Positions 1 to 9,108 of a stretch of DNA of 64,000 nucleotides are shown one piece after another. The stretch's first letter is position 1. Each line of letters opens with the position of its first letter. The translations under genes were made by a program, and so were the position numbers. The DNA comes from CAYPEL01 sp036479985. GTDB lineage: Bacteria > Pseudomonadota > Gammaproteobacteria > DSM-19610. A model generated the notes under the pieces. The model was given only the letters and a program-made list of their open reading frames with translations. It had not been told where the DNA came from and did no database searches. The stretch is taken from positions 806,001 through 870,000 of the forward strand of contig CBDDAF010000003.1 of NCBI GenBank assembly GCA_965224815.1, in the 5' to 3' direction.

Positions 1-899
1 GTGCAGGTTTGATGACATGCCTTTATAGCTCCTCATCAACAGCATGGACTATTAATAACACTTTTGATAATCAAAATGTTGGTGATACATGTGGATATTC
101 TGCACATAAGGGGGGGAGTCCCTGGTGGAATGCTGAGAATTCATTTGTGACAAATGCACAAAAGTATTCCGGCAATCGTGGATGTAGCTTTACGATTCAA
201 CAAGGAAGCACTGGCGGCGGATGGGGCGGCGGAACCACCCTGCCTACAAAACTCCGTAGAGGAGATGAAATATGGATAAGAGTACGGACATATATGCCCG
301 CTGGCTTTAATTATGACGCTTCGGCAGCAGGTAATAAATTGAAATTCCTACGACTGCGAACCGCAGATGCATCAGGTGGTAATACAGGATATGTTGATTG
401 GTATCTCAGCCCAAAAGGATCCAGCGATCCATTCCAAATAATTTATGAGGGTGGACAGAAGGCTGTTTTTGGATCAGGGGGCTGCACAACAGATTGCTGG
501 ACAAAATTTGGAGCAGGTGATGCGATCCAATTAGGAAAATGGGAAACCTTTGAATACTACATCAGGTTAGACACTGTACCAGTTAGCAAAGGTGGGAAGG
601 CAAGGGTTCGCGCATGGAAAAATGGTAAATTACTTTCAGACATGACCGATAAAATAACCCTTGCCAGGACAGATGGATATGCGCCTGCATTCTTATTTTT
701 AAATTATTGGAATGGCGGTTCTCCGAAAACACAGACTATGTACGTCGATGACGTAACTTTAACCACAGACAGGCCGTCTAGTACCGATAGCACTGGATTT
801 CCGTACATTGGTATGGGAAACGGCCCATCAACGGCATCTGGGTCAGGACCAACCCCACAACAAAGCGCCAAGCCTAATCCACCAGTTCTTTCAAATTAA
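1..899 (+). CDS. Secreted polysaccharide lyase-like protein (5' partial)
   Basis: The reading frame is open to the left edge, so the true start lies outside the window. What is visible begins with the end of a hydrophobic signal (AGLMTCLYSSSSTA), followed by a Trp/Gly-rich mature region of about 280 residues. Its pattern (alternating aromatic and polar beta strands, WETFEYYIRL, MYVDDVTL near the end) resembles concanavalin-like jellyroll proteins of the heparin lyase I or LamG type. A Pro/Ser/Gly-rich tail closes the protein. By position beside an exosortase A polysaccharide locus it may bind or trim the exported polymer in the periplasm or outside the cell. The jellyroll assignment comes from overall pattern, not from catalytic residues, so it could equally be a non-enzymatic carbohydrate-binding protein. 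Confidence 0.55.
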   Translation, partial: AGLMTCLYSSSSTAWTINNTFDNQNVGDTCGYSAHKGGSPWWNAENSFVTNAQKYSGNRGCSFTIQQGSTGGGWGGGTTLPTKLRRGDEIWIRVRTYMPAGFNYDASAAGNKLKFLRLRTADASGGNTGYVDWYLSPKGSSDPFQIIYEGGQKAVFGSGGCTTDCWTKFGAGDAIQLGKWETFEYYIRLDTVPVSKGGKARVRAWKNGKLLSDMTDKITLARTDGYAPAFLFLNYWNGGSPKTQTMYVDDVTLTTDRPSSTDSTGFPYIGMGNGPSTASGSGPTPQQSAKPNPPVLSN

Positions 900-1053
900 C
901 ATCTAAAATAACTTACTTAGACACAAGGATGTGTCGGAAGTATGTTTTATTCTCGGTATTTTACATTCATCATTTACTTGGAAATACCCACCAGATTTCC
1001 TTTACTGCCGACTTTAAGTTTACTAAATAAACCCTGGCGAATTGCAATCTGTT

Positions 1054-2415
1054 TCATCTATAGCCCTTTAATCGGGACCTACCTTCCACAGCATCATCTG
1101 TTGTAGAATTTAATGTCACACTCTCTATTCCATTTTTTTGTTTTGCTATTTGATTAAGAGCCACACTCATTGCCAATTGCACCCAAAATATTGGATAGAA
1201 TAAAACAGAAAAGAAAATTGTTGCCACCATAAAGCCTATTGTCCCACCATCCAAACCATGGGCAATGTAAAGAGAAAACTTATCACCATTCTTTTTTGCT
1301 ATAGCTCTAGTCCTGGCATTTTGCACAAACATATAAAAAATCATCGCCACATACAGTATAAATGCAGGTATGCCAATCTCAGCTGCAGCCGAAATATATG
1401 TGTTGTGTGGTAACCGGCAACCAAATTTATTACCTAACCCTTGCGGGTTCATATAGTTGCAATATTTTAACCAGCTTTTGTATCCAACGCCCAAGACAGG
1501 AAACTCCTTAATTACCTCCATTCCAAAATCCCAATGTTCAAGCCTGTCCTGTGAAGTTGCATCATCACCTGCAGATTGATACTCCTCAAGCATTTGTTCA
1601 GGCAAAGTTGAATACAAGACCCAGCCAAGAAGTGTAATAGCAAGCGCTGCTTTAAGACCATTTCTGCTTTTGAGCAGAAACCATAAACCCATGGCTAGCA
1701 GTCCTAATTGAGCACCACGTGATGCTGTCCCTATAATTGTCACCACTCCTGTCAGCGGAAACAAATAAAAGACAGCGGTTTTCAGCCGTGACCAGCGATC
1801 CTTTAATGCAAGAACAAACGCCATCGATAGCGGTACAAAAATGGTCATTGCAACCCCAAAATCACCAGAATCACTAAACCACCCTGGCGTCCCTTTTACC
1901 CCCCATTTTGCATATGCAAACCCCCTGGAGGCATATGAATACGCTCCATGCTGGGACATCTTGAAATTAACCAGTAGGAATAACAATAAAAATATAAATA
2001 ATCGCTTCTCAGTATTAACCACATTAATTATCAAAAAATACATCAGTATCCAGACAATAATAATGTCAATGAATTGCCATGCGACTGATGTATTAAAGGC
2101 TAATGCGGCGGATAAAAACACAAGGGAATAAAAAATGATAAATAATGTGTTGGCCGGATCTTTTACCTGCTTTATTGTCTTATCAGAAAATGCAGTGATA
2201 CAAGCGAATACTAAAGCTGTCTGTGTCCAGGGCAAAAAATCAATTGCCGTATAAATTGACTGCGGTCTTATGTATTCAAAAAAGAAATAAATACATACCC
2301 ACCAAAATGCAGCACTCTCGGTCTTTAGACCGCGCCAAATTGAACGAATTTTAATTGCATAATAGTCTTCAATATCGACTGAAGCATTTCTATCTGACTT
2401 TGTGAGCAACTTCAT
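1054..2415 (-). CDS. O-antigen ligase/polymerase family membrane protein (Wzy/WaaL type)
   Basis: This integral inner-membrane protein of 453 residues has about ten hydrophobic segments and one long periplasmic loop. It has the hallmarks of the Wzy_C (O-antigen ligase) superfamily: an S-R-G motif at residues 232-234 after a transmembrane helix, an acidic loop (QDRLEHW, GVGYKSW), and P-H-N at 336-338 just before the last helices. Such proteins polymerise undecaprenyl-linked repeat units or ligate glycans. In exosortase A loci a member of this superfamily (putative O-glycosylation ligase) is usual. The start is ATG at 2415. The 5' end overlaps the upstream phosphatase gene by 26 bases, so the two are probably co-transcribed and translationally coupled. 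Polymerase and ligase cannot be told apart from sequence alone. Confidence 0.8.
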   Translation of the reverse strand: MKLLTKSDRNASVDIEDYYAIKIRSIWRGLKTESAAFWWVCIYFFFEYIRPQSIYTAIDFLPWTQTALVFACITAFSDKTIKQVKDPANTLFIIFYSLVFLSAALAFNTSVAWQFIDIIIVWILMYFLIINVVNTEKRLFIFLLLFLLVNFKMSQHGAYSYASRGFAYAKWGVKGTPGWFSDSGDFGVAMTIFVPLSMAFVLALKDRWSRLKTAVFYLFPLTGVVTIIGTASRGAQLGLLAMGLWFLLKSRNGLKAALAITLLGWVLYSTLPEQMLEEYQSAGDDATSQDRLEHWDFGMEVIKEFPVLGVGYKSWLKYCNYMNPQGLGNKFGCRLPHNTYISAAAEIGIPAFILYVAMIFYMFVQNARTRAIAKKNGDKFSLYIAHGLDGGTIGFMVATIFFSVLFYPIFWVQLAMSVALNQIAKQKNGIESVTLNSTTDDAVEGRSRLKGYR

Positions 2416-2986
2416 TGACTGATTTTTCTATGTAGTTAAAACAATGGTTAAAATAAATGCTGGATGCTCCATAGGGATCGTGTATGTGCGGTCTTTTAAA
2501 GCTTGACCAGATACCTAACAAGCTTGTCTTATGATCACCGCTCAATTTATTCATTAGATGTTCTGCTTGCCATGGCTCCATGGCAATAAATAAATCCCCT
2601 TTTTTGTGTACAAGCGAGCTGATGGGTGTTGTTTTATGCTTGCTTAGATCAACCCCTCTTGCTTTAGCTGCTAGTATTGCATCGGCATTTGCCGGCAATC
2701 CATTCTGCGTATCAATCCCACATGAGACCGCTTCAACCCCAAGCGATCTGGCAATTACTTCTGCGTAGGCACTCCGGCATATATTTCCCTTACACACAAA
2801 AACCAGGCGCTCTACTGTATTCCAGTCGATGTGCCGATAAGCCCGGTATCGGCCAATCATATAGAGGAACTTGTGCCATAATGTCAAAACAAATCCACGG
2901 CGGGAACCATAGCGGTCTGCAAGCCATTGCTTCAAGCAGCCGTTCCTTTGGCGAGTCTCAGTTTCTGCAATTTGACTATCTGACAT
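2390..2986 (-). CDS. Low-molecular-weight protein-tyrosine phosphatase (Wzb-like)
   Basis: The phosphatase P-loop is C65-x-G-N-x-C70-R71-S72, matching the CX5R signature, and the general-acid aspartate sits in HDPYG near the C-terminus. Wzb-type enzymes dephosphorylate the tyrosine-rich tail of the polysaccharide co-polymerase kinase; the likely partner is the autokinase at 12676-13566. The protein is longer than the usual ~145 residues because of an N-terminal extension of about 60 residues rich in basic and aromatic residues, without a signal peptide. The start is ATG at 2986. The gene is divergent from the ATP-grasp gene at 3071 and overlaps the downstream O-antigen ligase-like gene. Confidence 0.85.
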   Translation of the reverse strand: MSDSQIAETETRQRNGCLKQWLADRYGSRRGFVLTLWHKFLYMIGRYRAYRHIDWNTVERLVFVCKGNICRSAYAEVIARSLGVEAVSCGIDTQNGLPANADAILAAKARGVDLSKHKTTPISSLVHKKGDLFIAMEPWQAEHLMNKLSGDHKTSLLGIWSSFKRPHIHDPYGASSIYFNHCFNYIEKSVNEVAHKVR

Positions 2987-3070
2987 TCTGGAATAGTGAT
3001 AATAATTTCATTAAAGTATGTTGCAAAAATCGCAGACACTATTGTTTTTAGCAACTGACCACATCATTAC

Positions 3071-4243
3071 ATGAAACGCGTTCTCGTTCTAGATGCCAAT
3101 CAGCGCAGCGCGCTGGCTGTCACCCGTTCGCTCGGTAAAAAGGGCTTGACGGTTTATACTTCAGAGGAAGGTGCCAATGCGCTAGCCGGTTACTCCCGAT
3201 ATTCTAAAGCCCATTTCACCTACCCTTCACCCAGACTTGAAGCCAACTCATTTACTGAAGCGCTTGCCAGACTGATAGAACAACAGCAGATAGATCTGTT
3301 ACTGCCCATGACAGAATTAACCACTAGCCTTATTCTCGGCAATCGAGACCGTTTCAATAGGGTAAAAATACCTTTTTCTGATAGTCAGACTGTCGCAAGC
3401 ATTTCAGACAAGTGTGCATTAATGCGTATGGCAGATTCACTCGGCGTCCCCTACCCGCAGACATGGTTTTGTGAAAACGCCTCATCATTGCCATGTGGCC
3501 TCGATGATTTGGTCTACCCGGTTGTACTGAAACCTGCACTTTCCTGGTTGGAGCAAGATGCTGAATGGCGTAGAGTCGCCGTCCGAACCGCCAAAAGCGC
3601 CGCACAGGCCCGGCAGCTACTCGACTCGGACCCGGTATTCCAGACCCACCCTTTTATGATCCAGGCTTTTGTCGAGGGCCAGGGCCAGGGAGTTTTTGCC
3701 TTGTATGACAATGGCAAGCCTGTCACCTTTTTCGCACATCGCCGATTGCGTGAAAAACCACCCAGCGGCGGTGTCAGCGTTCTTTCCGAAAGCGTTGCCG
3801 TTGATCCCATATTACTCAAACATGCCAAAGCGCTACTTGACGAGGCCCAATGGCACGGTGTCGCCATGGTCGAGTTTAAAGTCCACCCCGATGGCACACC
3901 CTACCTTATGGAAATCAACACGCGTTTCTGGGGCTCATTGCAACTGGCGATAGATGCTGGGGTTGATTTCCCCTGGCTGTTGGCACAACTTGCCAATGAC
4001 GATCATCCAAAGCCTGTGGAAAATTACAAAACTGGTCGGCGTCTACGCTGGCTATTGGGTGATGTGGATAATCTATATTTAATATTGCGGGATAACAAAT
4101 ATTCGCGTCAGGATAAAATAACCGCTATTTTGCACTTCCTGACTCCGTCACCCTTTAAAACGCGACACGAAGTGAATCGCTGGGGAGATATGCAGCCTTT
4201 TCTCTTTGAATTGAAAGCCTACCTGGCAGATCTTAGAAAATAG
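3071..4243 (+). CDS. ATP-grasp superfamily enzyme
   Basis: This 390-residue protein opens with a Rossmann-like segment (KRVLVLDANQRSALAVTRSL). An ATP-grasp fold follows: a lysine in VVLKP, the glycine-rich region EGQGQGVFALY, and the metal-binding segment MEINTRFWGS. It resembles carbamoyl-phosphate-synthase-like ATP-grasp proteins that often sit in exopolysaccharide loci. These enzymes ligate a carboxylate to an amine or thiol through an acyl-phosphate. The substrate here is unknown; amidation or aminoacylation of a sugar acid is a guess from context. The start ATG is clear, and the gene is divergent from the phosphatase gene and convergent with the glycosyltransferase at 4347, with a REP remnant between them. 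Confidence 0.75.
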   Translation: MKRVLVLDANQRSALAVTRSLGKKGLTVYTSEEGANALAGYSRYSKAHFTYPSPRLEANSFTEALARLIEQQQIDLLLPMTELTTSLILGNRDRFNRVKIPFSDSQTVASISDKCALMRMADSLGVPYPQTWFCENASSLPCGLDDLVYPVVLKPALSWLEQDAEWRRVAVRTAKSAAQARQLLDSDPVFQTHPFMIQAFVEGQGQGVFALYDNGKPVTFFAHRRLREKPPSGGVSVLSESVAVDPILLKHAKALLDEAQWHGVAMVEFKVHPDGTPYLMEINTRFWGSLQLAIDAGVDFPWLLAQLANDDHPKPVENYKTGRRLRWLLGDVDNLYLILRDNKYSRQDKITAILHFLTPSPFKTRHEVNRWGDMQPFLFELKAYLADLRK

Positions 4244-4283
4244 AATGCCCAGGAAGGTCTGCTTAATTCGTACATCAGATACT

Positions 4284-4334
4284 GCTTCAGCCGCGATCAC
4301 CGGTGAATTCATCGCGGCTGAAGCCGCTCCTACA
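4284..4334. repeat. REP hairpin, partial left arm (copy 1)
   Basis: The right arm ATCGCGGCTGAAGCCGCTCC plus TACA is intact, while the left arm begins only at GCTTCAGCCGCGAT; the outer GTAGGAGC is missing. Flanking TTAATTCGT and ATTAATTAATCAG look like eroded outer repeats of the composite element. It lies between two convergent genes. Confidence 0.85.
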
Positions 4335-4346
4335 GATTTTCATTAA

Positions 4347-5471
4347 TTAATCAGTAGTTTCTTTGATGTCTGTTGCGCTCTCGTAAATCTGCTGGTAAAT
4401 AGCCAACATGACCTGAATGTCGAAACTACGAATTGCACTTTCTTTCGCATTTTGTGCCATTTTCTGGCAACGTTCTTCATCAGGTGCCAGAGTTCTAATG
4501 GCATCGGCAATCGCTTCCGGGTTATCAATATCGACCAGCCAACCATTCTCCTCATGGTTTATCAGCTCTTGCCAACCGCCGCAACGTGTGGCGATGATCG
4601 GTAATTTTGACACCATTGCCTGAATCGCTGACAACGGCAAACCCTCTGATACAGAAGAAGACAGAAATATATCCAGACCGGCAAGAAACTCCGCCGCATC
4701 ATCGATAAAGCCAATAAAATGCACCGTCGCTTCCAGATCCAATTCTTGTCTGAGTGACATAATCTCATCGTACAGTTTGCTGTTACTCTGACCAGCAATC
4801 ACAAACCGGCACGTCAGTTGAGTATCTTTTAGCAAGGCAGCTGCACGTAATAATATGTCGTAACCTTTAGCCGGTCGGATATTGCCGAGACTACCGATGA
4901 TGACATCACTATCTGACCAGCCAAATTTTTTACGTAACTGACTGGAACGTTTGCGCTGAAATACTGACGTATCAATGCCGTTATAAATAACCTGTATTTT
5001 AGATTTTTTGAGTGTGGTTCGGCTCAATATATCCTGGCGTAATAGATCTGAAACCGGCACGATTCGGTAGGCACCTGCATTGATTACTGCAAATTTCAGC
5101 GCCTTAAAGCGTTCATTGTCACCAATATCCACTGAGCCATGAAAGGTCGCCACAACAGGTTTACGGGTAATCAGACCTGCCATTGAACAATACACATTTG
5201 AGCCCAACAGGTGCGACTGAATAAGGTCGATGTTCTCACGCCGAATCAGTGAGCATAAGCCACGTAAGAAGCCCACATTGAACGACCCCTTGGCATCCAA
5301 CAGGATAGGCTGAATACCCCGCCGTTGTAGCTCTTCATAAACCCAGCCTTTGCCACGGATCAACACCACAGGACGATACTTATCATCTGGCAGTCGGCTG
5401 GCCAGGTCGATAAACACAGTTTCTGCACCACCCGGGCCGGTGGTGTCTATGCAATGAAGTATATTTTTCAC
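4347..5471 (-). CDS. GT4-family glycosyltransferase
   Basis: This is a GT-B fold retaining glycosyltransferase. Near the N-terminus it has the glycine loop TTGPGGAETVF. The C-terminal nucleotide-sugar site includes GSLGNIRPAKGYDILLRA, VIAGQSNS, and the E-x7-E segment SEGLPLSAIQAMVSK followed by ATRCGGWQELI. It probably adds a sugar to the lipid-linked repeat unit on the cytoplasmic face. The start is uncertain: GTG at 5471 begins at KNILHCID, a typical GT4 start; a TTG three codons upstream (5480) is also possible. No strong ribosome binding site separates them. The gene is divergent from the deacetylase at 5570. Donor and acceptor sugars cannot be read from the sequence. Confidence 0.85.
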   Translation of the reverse strand: MKNILHCIDTTGPGGAETVFIDLASRLPDDKYRPVVLIRGKGWVYEELQRRGIQPILLDAKGSFNVGFLRGLCSLIRRENIDLIQSHLLGSNVYCSMAGLITRKPVVATFHGSVDIGDNERFKALKFAVINAGAYRIVPVSDLLRQDILSRTTLKKSKIQVIYNGIDTSVFQRKRSSQLRKKFGWSDSDVIIGSLGNIRPAKGYDILLRAAALLKDTQLTCRFVIAGQSNSKLYDEIMSLRQELDLEATVHFIGFIDDAAEFLAGLDIFLSSSVSEGLPLSAIQAMVSKLPIIATRCGGWQELINHEENGWLVDIDNPEAIADAIRTLAPDEERCQKMAQNAKESAIRSFDIQVMLAIYQQIYESATDIKETTD

Positions 5472-5569
5472 GGGTCTCAAGAAAGCTTGGTAGTTGTTCG
5501 ATAAATCATTCTGACATAATAATCGGTATCTTCTAGTAAAGTCTTAACCGCTGACGGATACTGTGCCGG

Positions 5570-6610
5570 ATGACCATGACTCAGACAAACCCAATCAAAA
5601 AAGCTGTTAAGCGTGGATTACAGACGGTTGCCGCCCGATTTGGACCACACGTCCGAAATACATCAGAACCCTCACTGCTAGTCCTGATGTACCACCGTAT
5701 CCTGCCAGCTTCTGATCCACGTAGTTTATGCGAAGAGCCCGGCATGACAGTGACTCCTGAAAGTTTTATAAATCACCTTTCAATACTATCACAATATTTT
5801 GATTTTATTAAACTTTCTGACTGGATAGATCGACGAGAAAAGCAGCTGCCACTACCCGCTAAATGTTGTGCAATTACTTTTGATGACGGCTGGGCAGATA
5901 ACTATGAATATGCATTTCCGGCACTGCAAGAGCTGTCCATACCCGCGACTATTTTCCTGGTATCAGATTTGGTTGGAACCCAGCAGCAGTTTTGGCCTGA
6001 ACAATTAGCCCAGTTGCTAACAGCAATTGCAAAAGATCACCCAAACAAATGGTCACATCCTGAAGTGCAATGGTTAAAAAATGCTAATACAAGTTACGAT
6101 TTTTCAGACACCCTACCCGATCGTGAACAGATCAGCGAAATAATTGCTGGCGCAAAATCCCTGCCTGATCAGGAAATTCTATCCAGACTAGAAAACATCA
6201 GGTCTGAAATTGATCTGCAGGAAGATAATCAGACACAGGCCTTGCTCAACTGGACGCAGGTTAACGAAATGATTAATTCTGGCCTGGTAGAAATGGGCAG
6301 TCATACCTGTGTTCATACCCGGCTAGATTCACGCATAACCCGTAGCAAACTTGAACAAGAAGTTGTCACGAGCAAATCAACTATAGAAGCTAAAACTGGC
6401 CAGCCGGTAAAAACATTTTGTTTCCCGAATGGTGATTATACCGAACAGGCACTGGAGCTTGTCAGACAAAACTACACGGGCGCTGTAACTACGGTAACAG
6501 GCTGGAATAAGTCTGGAACTGACAACCACTTGCTTAGACGCATTGGCATTCACGAAGATATTGCCAAAGACAAGACTGCTTTTCTGGCACGCATTTCTGG
6601 CTGGCTATAA
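5570..6610 (+). CDS. NodB-type polysaccharide deacetylase (first of three)
   Basis: The NodB homology domain shows TFDDG (residues 103-107, catalytic and metal aspartates), the metal-binding histidines in GSHTCVHTRL, and CFPNGDYTEQA near the C-terminus. The N-terminal MYHR motif is typical of the PgaB/IcaB-like and XrtA-associated branch. There is no signal peptide, so it may be cytoplasmic or peripheral. It should remove N- or O-acetyl groups from a hexosamine of the polymer. It begins a co-directional set with the FemAB-like gene (10 bases downstream) and a second deacetylase. The start used is ATG 5570; a second ATG follows two codons later. Confidence 0.85.
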   Translation: MTMTQTNPIKKAVKRGLQTVAARFGPHVRNTSEPSLLVLMYHRILPASDPRSLCEEPGMTVTPESFINHLSILSQYFDFIKLSDWIDRREKQLPLPAKCCAITFDDGWADNYEYAFPALQELSIPATIFLVSDLVGTQQQFWPEQLAQLLTAIAKDHPNKWSHPEVQWLKNANTSYDFSDTLPDREQISEIIAGAKSLPDQEILSRLENIRSEIDLQEDNQTQALLNWTQVNEMINSGLVEMGSHTCVHTRLDSRITRSKLEQEVVTSKSTIEAKTGQPVKTFCFPNGDYTEQALELVRQNYTGAVTTVTGWNKSGTDNHLLRRIGIHEDIAKDKTAFLARISGWL

Positions 6611-6620
6611 AAAATCAGTT

Positions 6621-8042
6621 ATGACACTCCCGGATAGAAAAACAATTCTTGCTAATGCTGTCGCTTCTTTTAGCAACTGCTATCCGGAAGCATCGGCTCA
6701 GTCAACATCATCACTGGAACAACACTGGCTTCAATACTCCAAGGCGAAAAAGCTATTAAAAGAAGCTCGCAATGATAAACAAGCACTGTCCCGGAAAATT
6801 GGTGAATCCAAACAAAAAGGCCATAGCATAGAACCGCTTGTAGCTGACATGCAGGCAGCCAGCACAAAATACAAGCAAATCAATGAAGCCCTTAACACGG
6901 CCAGTAACAATATTCTGGAAATATTTTCAGTAGAAGAAAATAGGTTAGACGATAGCAAACCGGAGGTCGGAGAGAAGCCTGGACGTTATCTAAATACTGT
7001 CGCAGGTGATTTAAAGATTACCGTATCACTCTGTGAAACTGATACCGGCGACTGGAACCAATATGTTACCAACCACCCGGCCGCTTCCATCTATCATCGT
7101 TTCGAATGGAAGCAACTCATTCAAAACACTTTTGGCCACCAAACTTACTACCTTGCCGCCCGCAACACGAATAATGAATTTGTCGGTATATTGCCTATGG
7201 TACGCCTTAAAAGCCGACTGTTTGGTGATTACATAGTCTCCATGCCTTACTTTAATTACGGCGGCGCGATTGCCAACTCAGCAGCAATAGAACAGCAACT
7301 CATGCAGGAAGCCAGTAAATTGGCCAAACAGGCGGCCACCCATCATGTCGAATTCCGGGACAATATTGAACGTGAAGGCTACCCTGCTCGCACCGAAAAA
7401 GTATGTATGATTCTGGATCTACCAGGGGACGCTGATTCACTTTGGCAACAATTTACCCCAAAGCTGCGTGCGCAAATAAAGAGACCGCAACGGGAAAACC
7501 CAGAAATCAAGATAGGTTCAGAAAATCTACTGGACGACTTTTATTATGTCTTTTCCAGAAATATGCGTGATCTTGGAACTCCTGTTTACAGCAAGCGGTT
7601 TTTTAAAAATATTCTGCGCTGCTTCTCGAATGAAAGCCGCATCATCATTGTCAGCTTAAATCAACGGCCCGTATCGGCTGCTTTTCTTATTGGCCACCAG
7701 ACCCTGCTGGAAATTCCCTGGGCATCTACATTACGCGAAACAAACCAGCTTAGCATGAACATGCTGCTTTACTGGGAAGTACTCAAGTTCGCCATTTCAG
7801 AGGGCTACACACAATTTGATTTTGGCCGCTCCACCAGAGACGCTGGTACCTTCAGATTCAAACGGCAGTGGGGTGCTGAGCCAACACAGCTGTATTGGCA
7901 TTATTGGTTACGGGAAAATGATCAATTGCCCGCACTCAATCCGGACAATCCTAAGTACGCACTCGCTATTAAATTGTGGAAACGACTGCCGTTGTTTGTT
8001 ACAACAATACTTGGACCTTCGATTGTAAAAAACCTGCCTTGA
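6621..8042 (+). CDS. XrtA-system FemAB-like transferase with SerRS-like coiled-coil arm
   Basis: The start was taken at ATG 6621, after the stop of the upstream deacetylase; the frame is open further upstream but only inside that gene. The product is 473 residues. The C-terminal ~340 residues match the PEP-CTERM/XrtA FemAB-related family: tandem GNAT folds with SIYHRFEWKQLI, LPMVRLKSRLFGDY, the L-R-A-Q-I-K-R segment, and FDFGRSTRDAGTFRFKRQWG. FemABX proteins transfer an amino acid from aminoacyl-tRNA to a cell-envelope precursor. Residues ~32-104 are a charged antiparallel coiled coil containing SRKIGESKQKG and IEPL, strikingly like the tRNA-binding arm of bacterial seryl-tRNA synthetase. This arm is not an ordinary part of the XrtA FemAB family as I know it. 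The acceptor is presumably the exopolysaccharide or its lipid-linked unit. Confidence 0.85.
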   Translation: MTLPDRKTILANAVASFSNCYPEASAQSTSSLEQHWLQYSKAKKLLKEARNDKQALSRKIGESKQKGHSIEPLVADMQAASTKYKQINEALNTASNNILEIFSVEENRLDDSKPEVGEKPGRYLNTVAGDLKITVSLCETDTGDWNQYVTNHPAASIYHRFEWKQLIQNTFGHQTYYLAARNTNNEFVGILPMVRLKSRLFGDYIVSMPYFNYGGAIANSAAIEQQLMQEASKLAKQAATHHVEFRDNIEREGYPARTEKVCMILDLPGDADSLWQQFTPKLRAQIKRPQRENPEIKIGSENLLDDFYYVFSRNMRDLGTPVYSKRFFKNILRCFSNESRIIIVSLNQRPVSAAFLIGHQTLLEIPWASTLRETNQLSMNMLLYWEVLKFAISEGYTQFDFGRSTRDAGTFRFKRQWGAEPTQLYWHYWLRENDQLPALNPDNPKYALAIKLWKRLPLFVTTILGPSIVKNLP

Positions 8043-8082
8043 TTACAATTAATGTAATAATTTAAATTTTAGTCGTAATTAA

Positions 8083-9108
8083 TTGAAATATAAATTAAAA
8101 GAACTTGCTATTCCATTAATATCCGGACCTGCAATAACCGCCCTGGCTAATTTTTATATTGGCAGCAGCGTACCTGTGTTCATGCTGCATCGCATGATAT
8201 CGCCAGAATTCAGTATTCCCGGTGGCATATCAGAACCCTATCTCAGGCAATGTTTGCAATACCTGAAAAAAAACCACTACCATTTCTTAACACTTGAAAC
8301 ACTGGTTCAATCACTCCGAAGTCATGAACCCCCGCCAGCCAGATCAGTTGTTTTTACCATCGATGACGGCTATCTGGATCAAGCAAAGATTGCTTTGCCC
8401 ATATTTGAAGAGTTTGGTTGCCCCATCACTTTTTTTGTCATTACCGGCATGCTGGATCAAATTCTGTGGCCATGGGATGCACAAATTGCCTGGCTGTTCC
8501 AGCACACACAGGTTAAAACCTTGCACTTCGACATTGCTGGTAACACGATTCGATTCCCGCTCGATACTCCCCATAACAAACGCCTGTCCAGACGCACCAT
8601 TCAGGATTACATGAAAACAGTCAATGCCAATCTACTTGCGGGTATCGTAAATGAATTGGCTGAGAAAGCTGGAGTAGAAATCCCCCGTCAACCACCAGTA
8701 GAGTATATGCCATTAACCTGGGAACAGGCTCGGCAACTTGAGAGCGATCAAGTCAGGTTTGCACCTCACTCTAACTCACATAATATTTTATCCAGGCTTG
8801 ATGACAATAGTCTTGAGTACGAGCTCAAGTATTCATGGCAAAAGATCTCCACTGAGCTGAAAAATCCAGTAAAGATATTTTGTTATCCGACTGGTCGGCC
8901 GGAAGATTATGGCTCAAGAGAAATAGAAGCACTGAACCAGCTTGGCTATATCGGCGCCGTATCAACGACGGCCGCTGCAGTAGATCTGAACGACTATTCA
9001 CAGCAACATCTATTTACATTACCACGCTTCTCACTACCTCTCACGATGGGTGATTTTGTCCAGTATTGCTCCTGGATTGAGTTTTACAGAAATAAAAAAT
9101 CCTCTTAA
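8083..9108 (+). CDS. NodB-type polysaccharide deacetylase (second of three)
   Basis: TIDDG at residues 92-96 supplies the catalytic and metal aspartates. The metal histidines are in FAPHSNSHNIL, and FCYPTGRPEDYG matches the motif before the C-terminal arginine. An N-terminal hydrophobic stretch (LAIPLISGPAITALANFYIG) could anchor it to the membrane. The start is TTG at 8083; the first in-frame ATG would remove the conserved FMLHRMIS strand, so TTG is preferred although no clear ribosome binding site is seen. It follows the FemAB-like gene by 40 bases. Only limited motifs are shared with the first deacetylase, so the two probably act on different sites or steps. Confidence 0.85.
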   Translation: MKYKLKELAIPLISGPAITALANFYIGSSVPVFMLHRMISPEFSIPGGISEPYLRQCLQYLKKNHYHFLTLETLVQSLRSHEPPPARSVVFTIDDGYLDQAKIALPIFEEFGCPITFFVITGMLDQILWPWDAQIAWLFQHTQVKTLHFDIAGNTIRFPLDTPHNKRLSRRTIQDYMKTVNANLLAGIVNELAEKAGVEIPRQPPVEYMPLTWEQARQLESDQVRFAPHSNSHNILSRLDDNSLEYELKYSWQKISTELKNPVKIFCYPTGRPEDYGSREIEALNQLGYIGAVSTTAAAVDLNDYSQQHLFTLPRFSLPLTMGDFVQYCSWIEFYRNKKSS

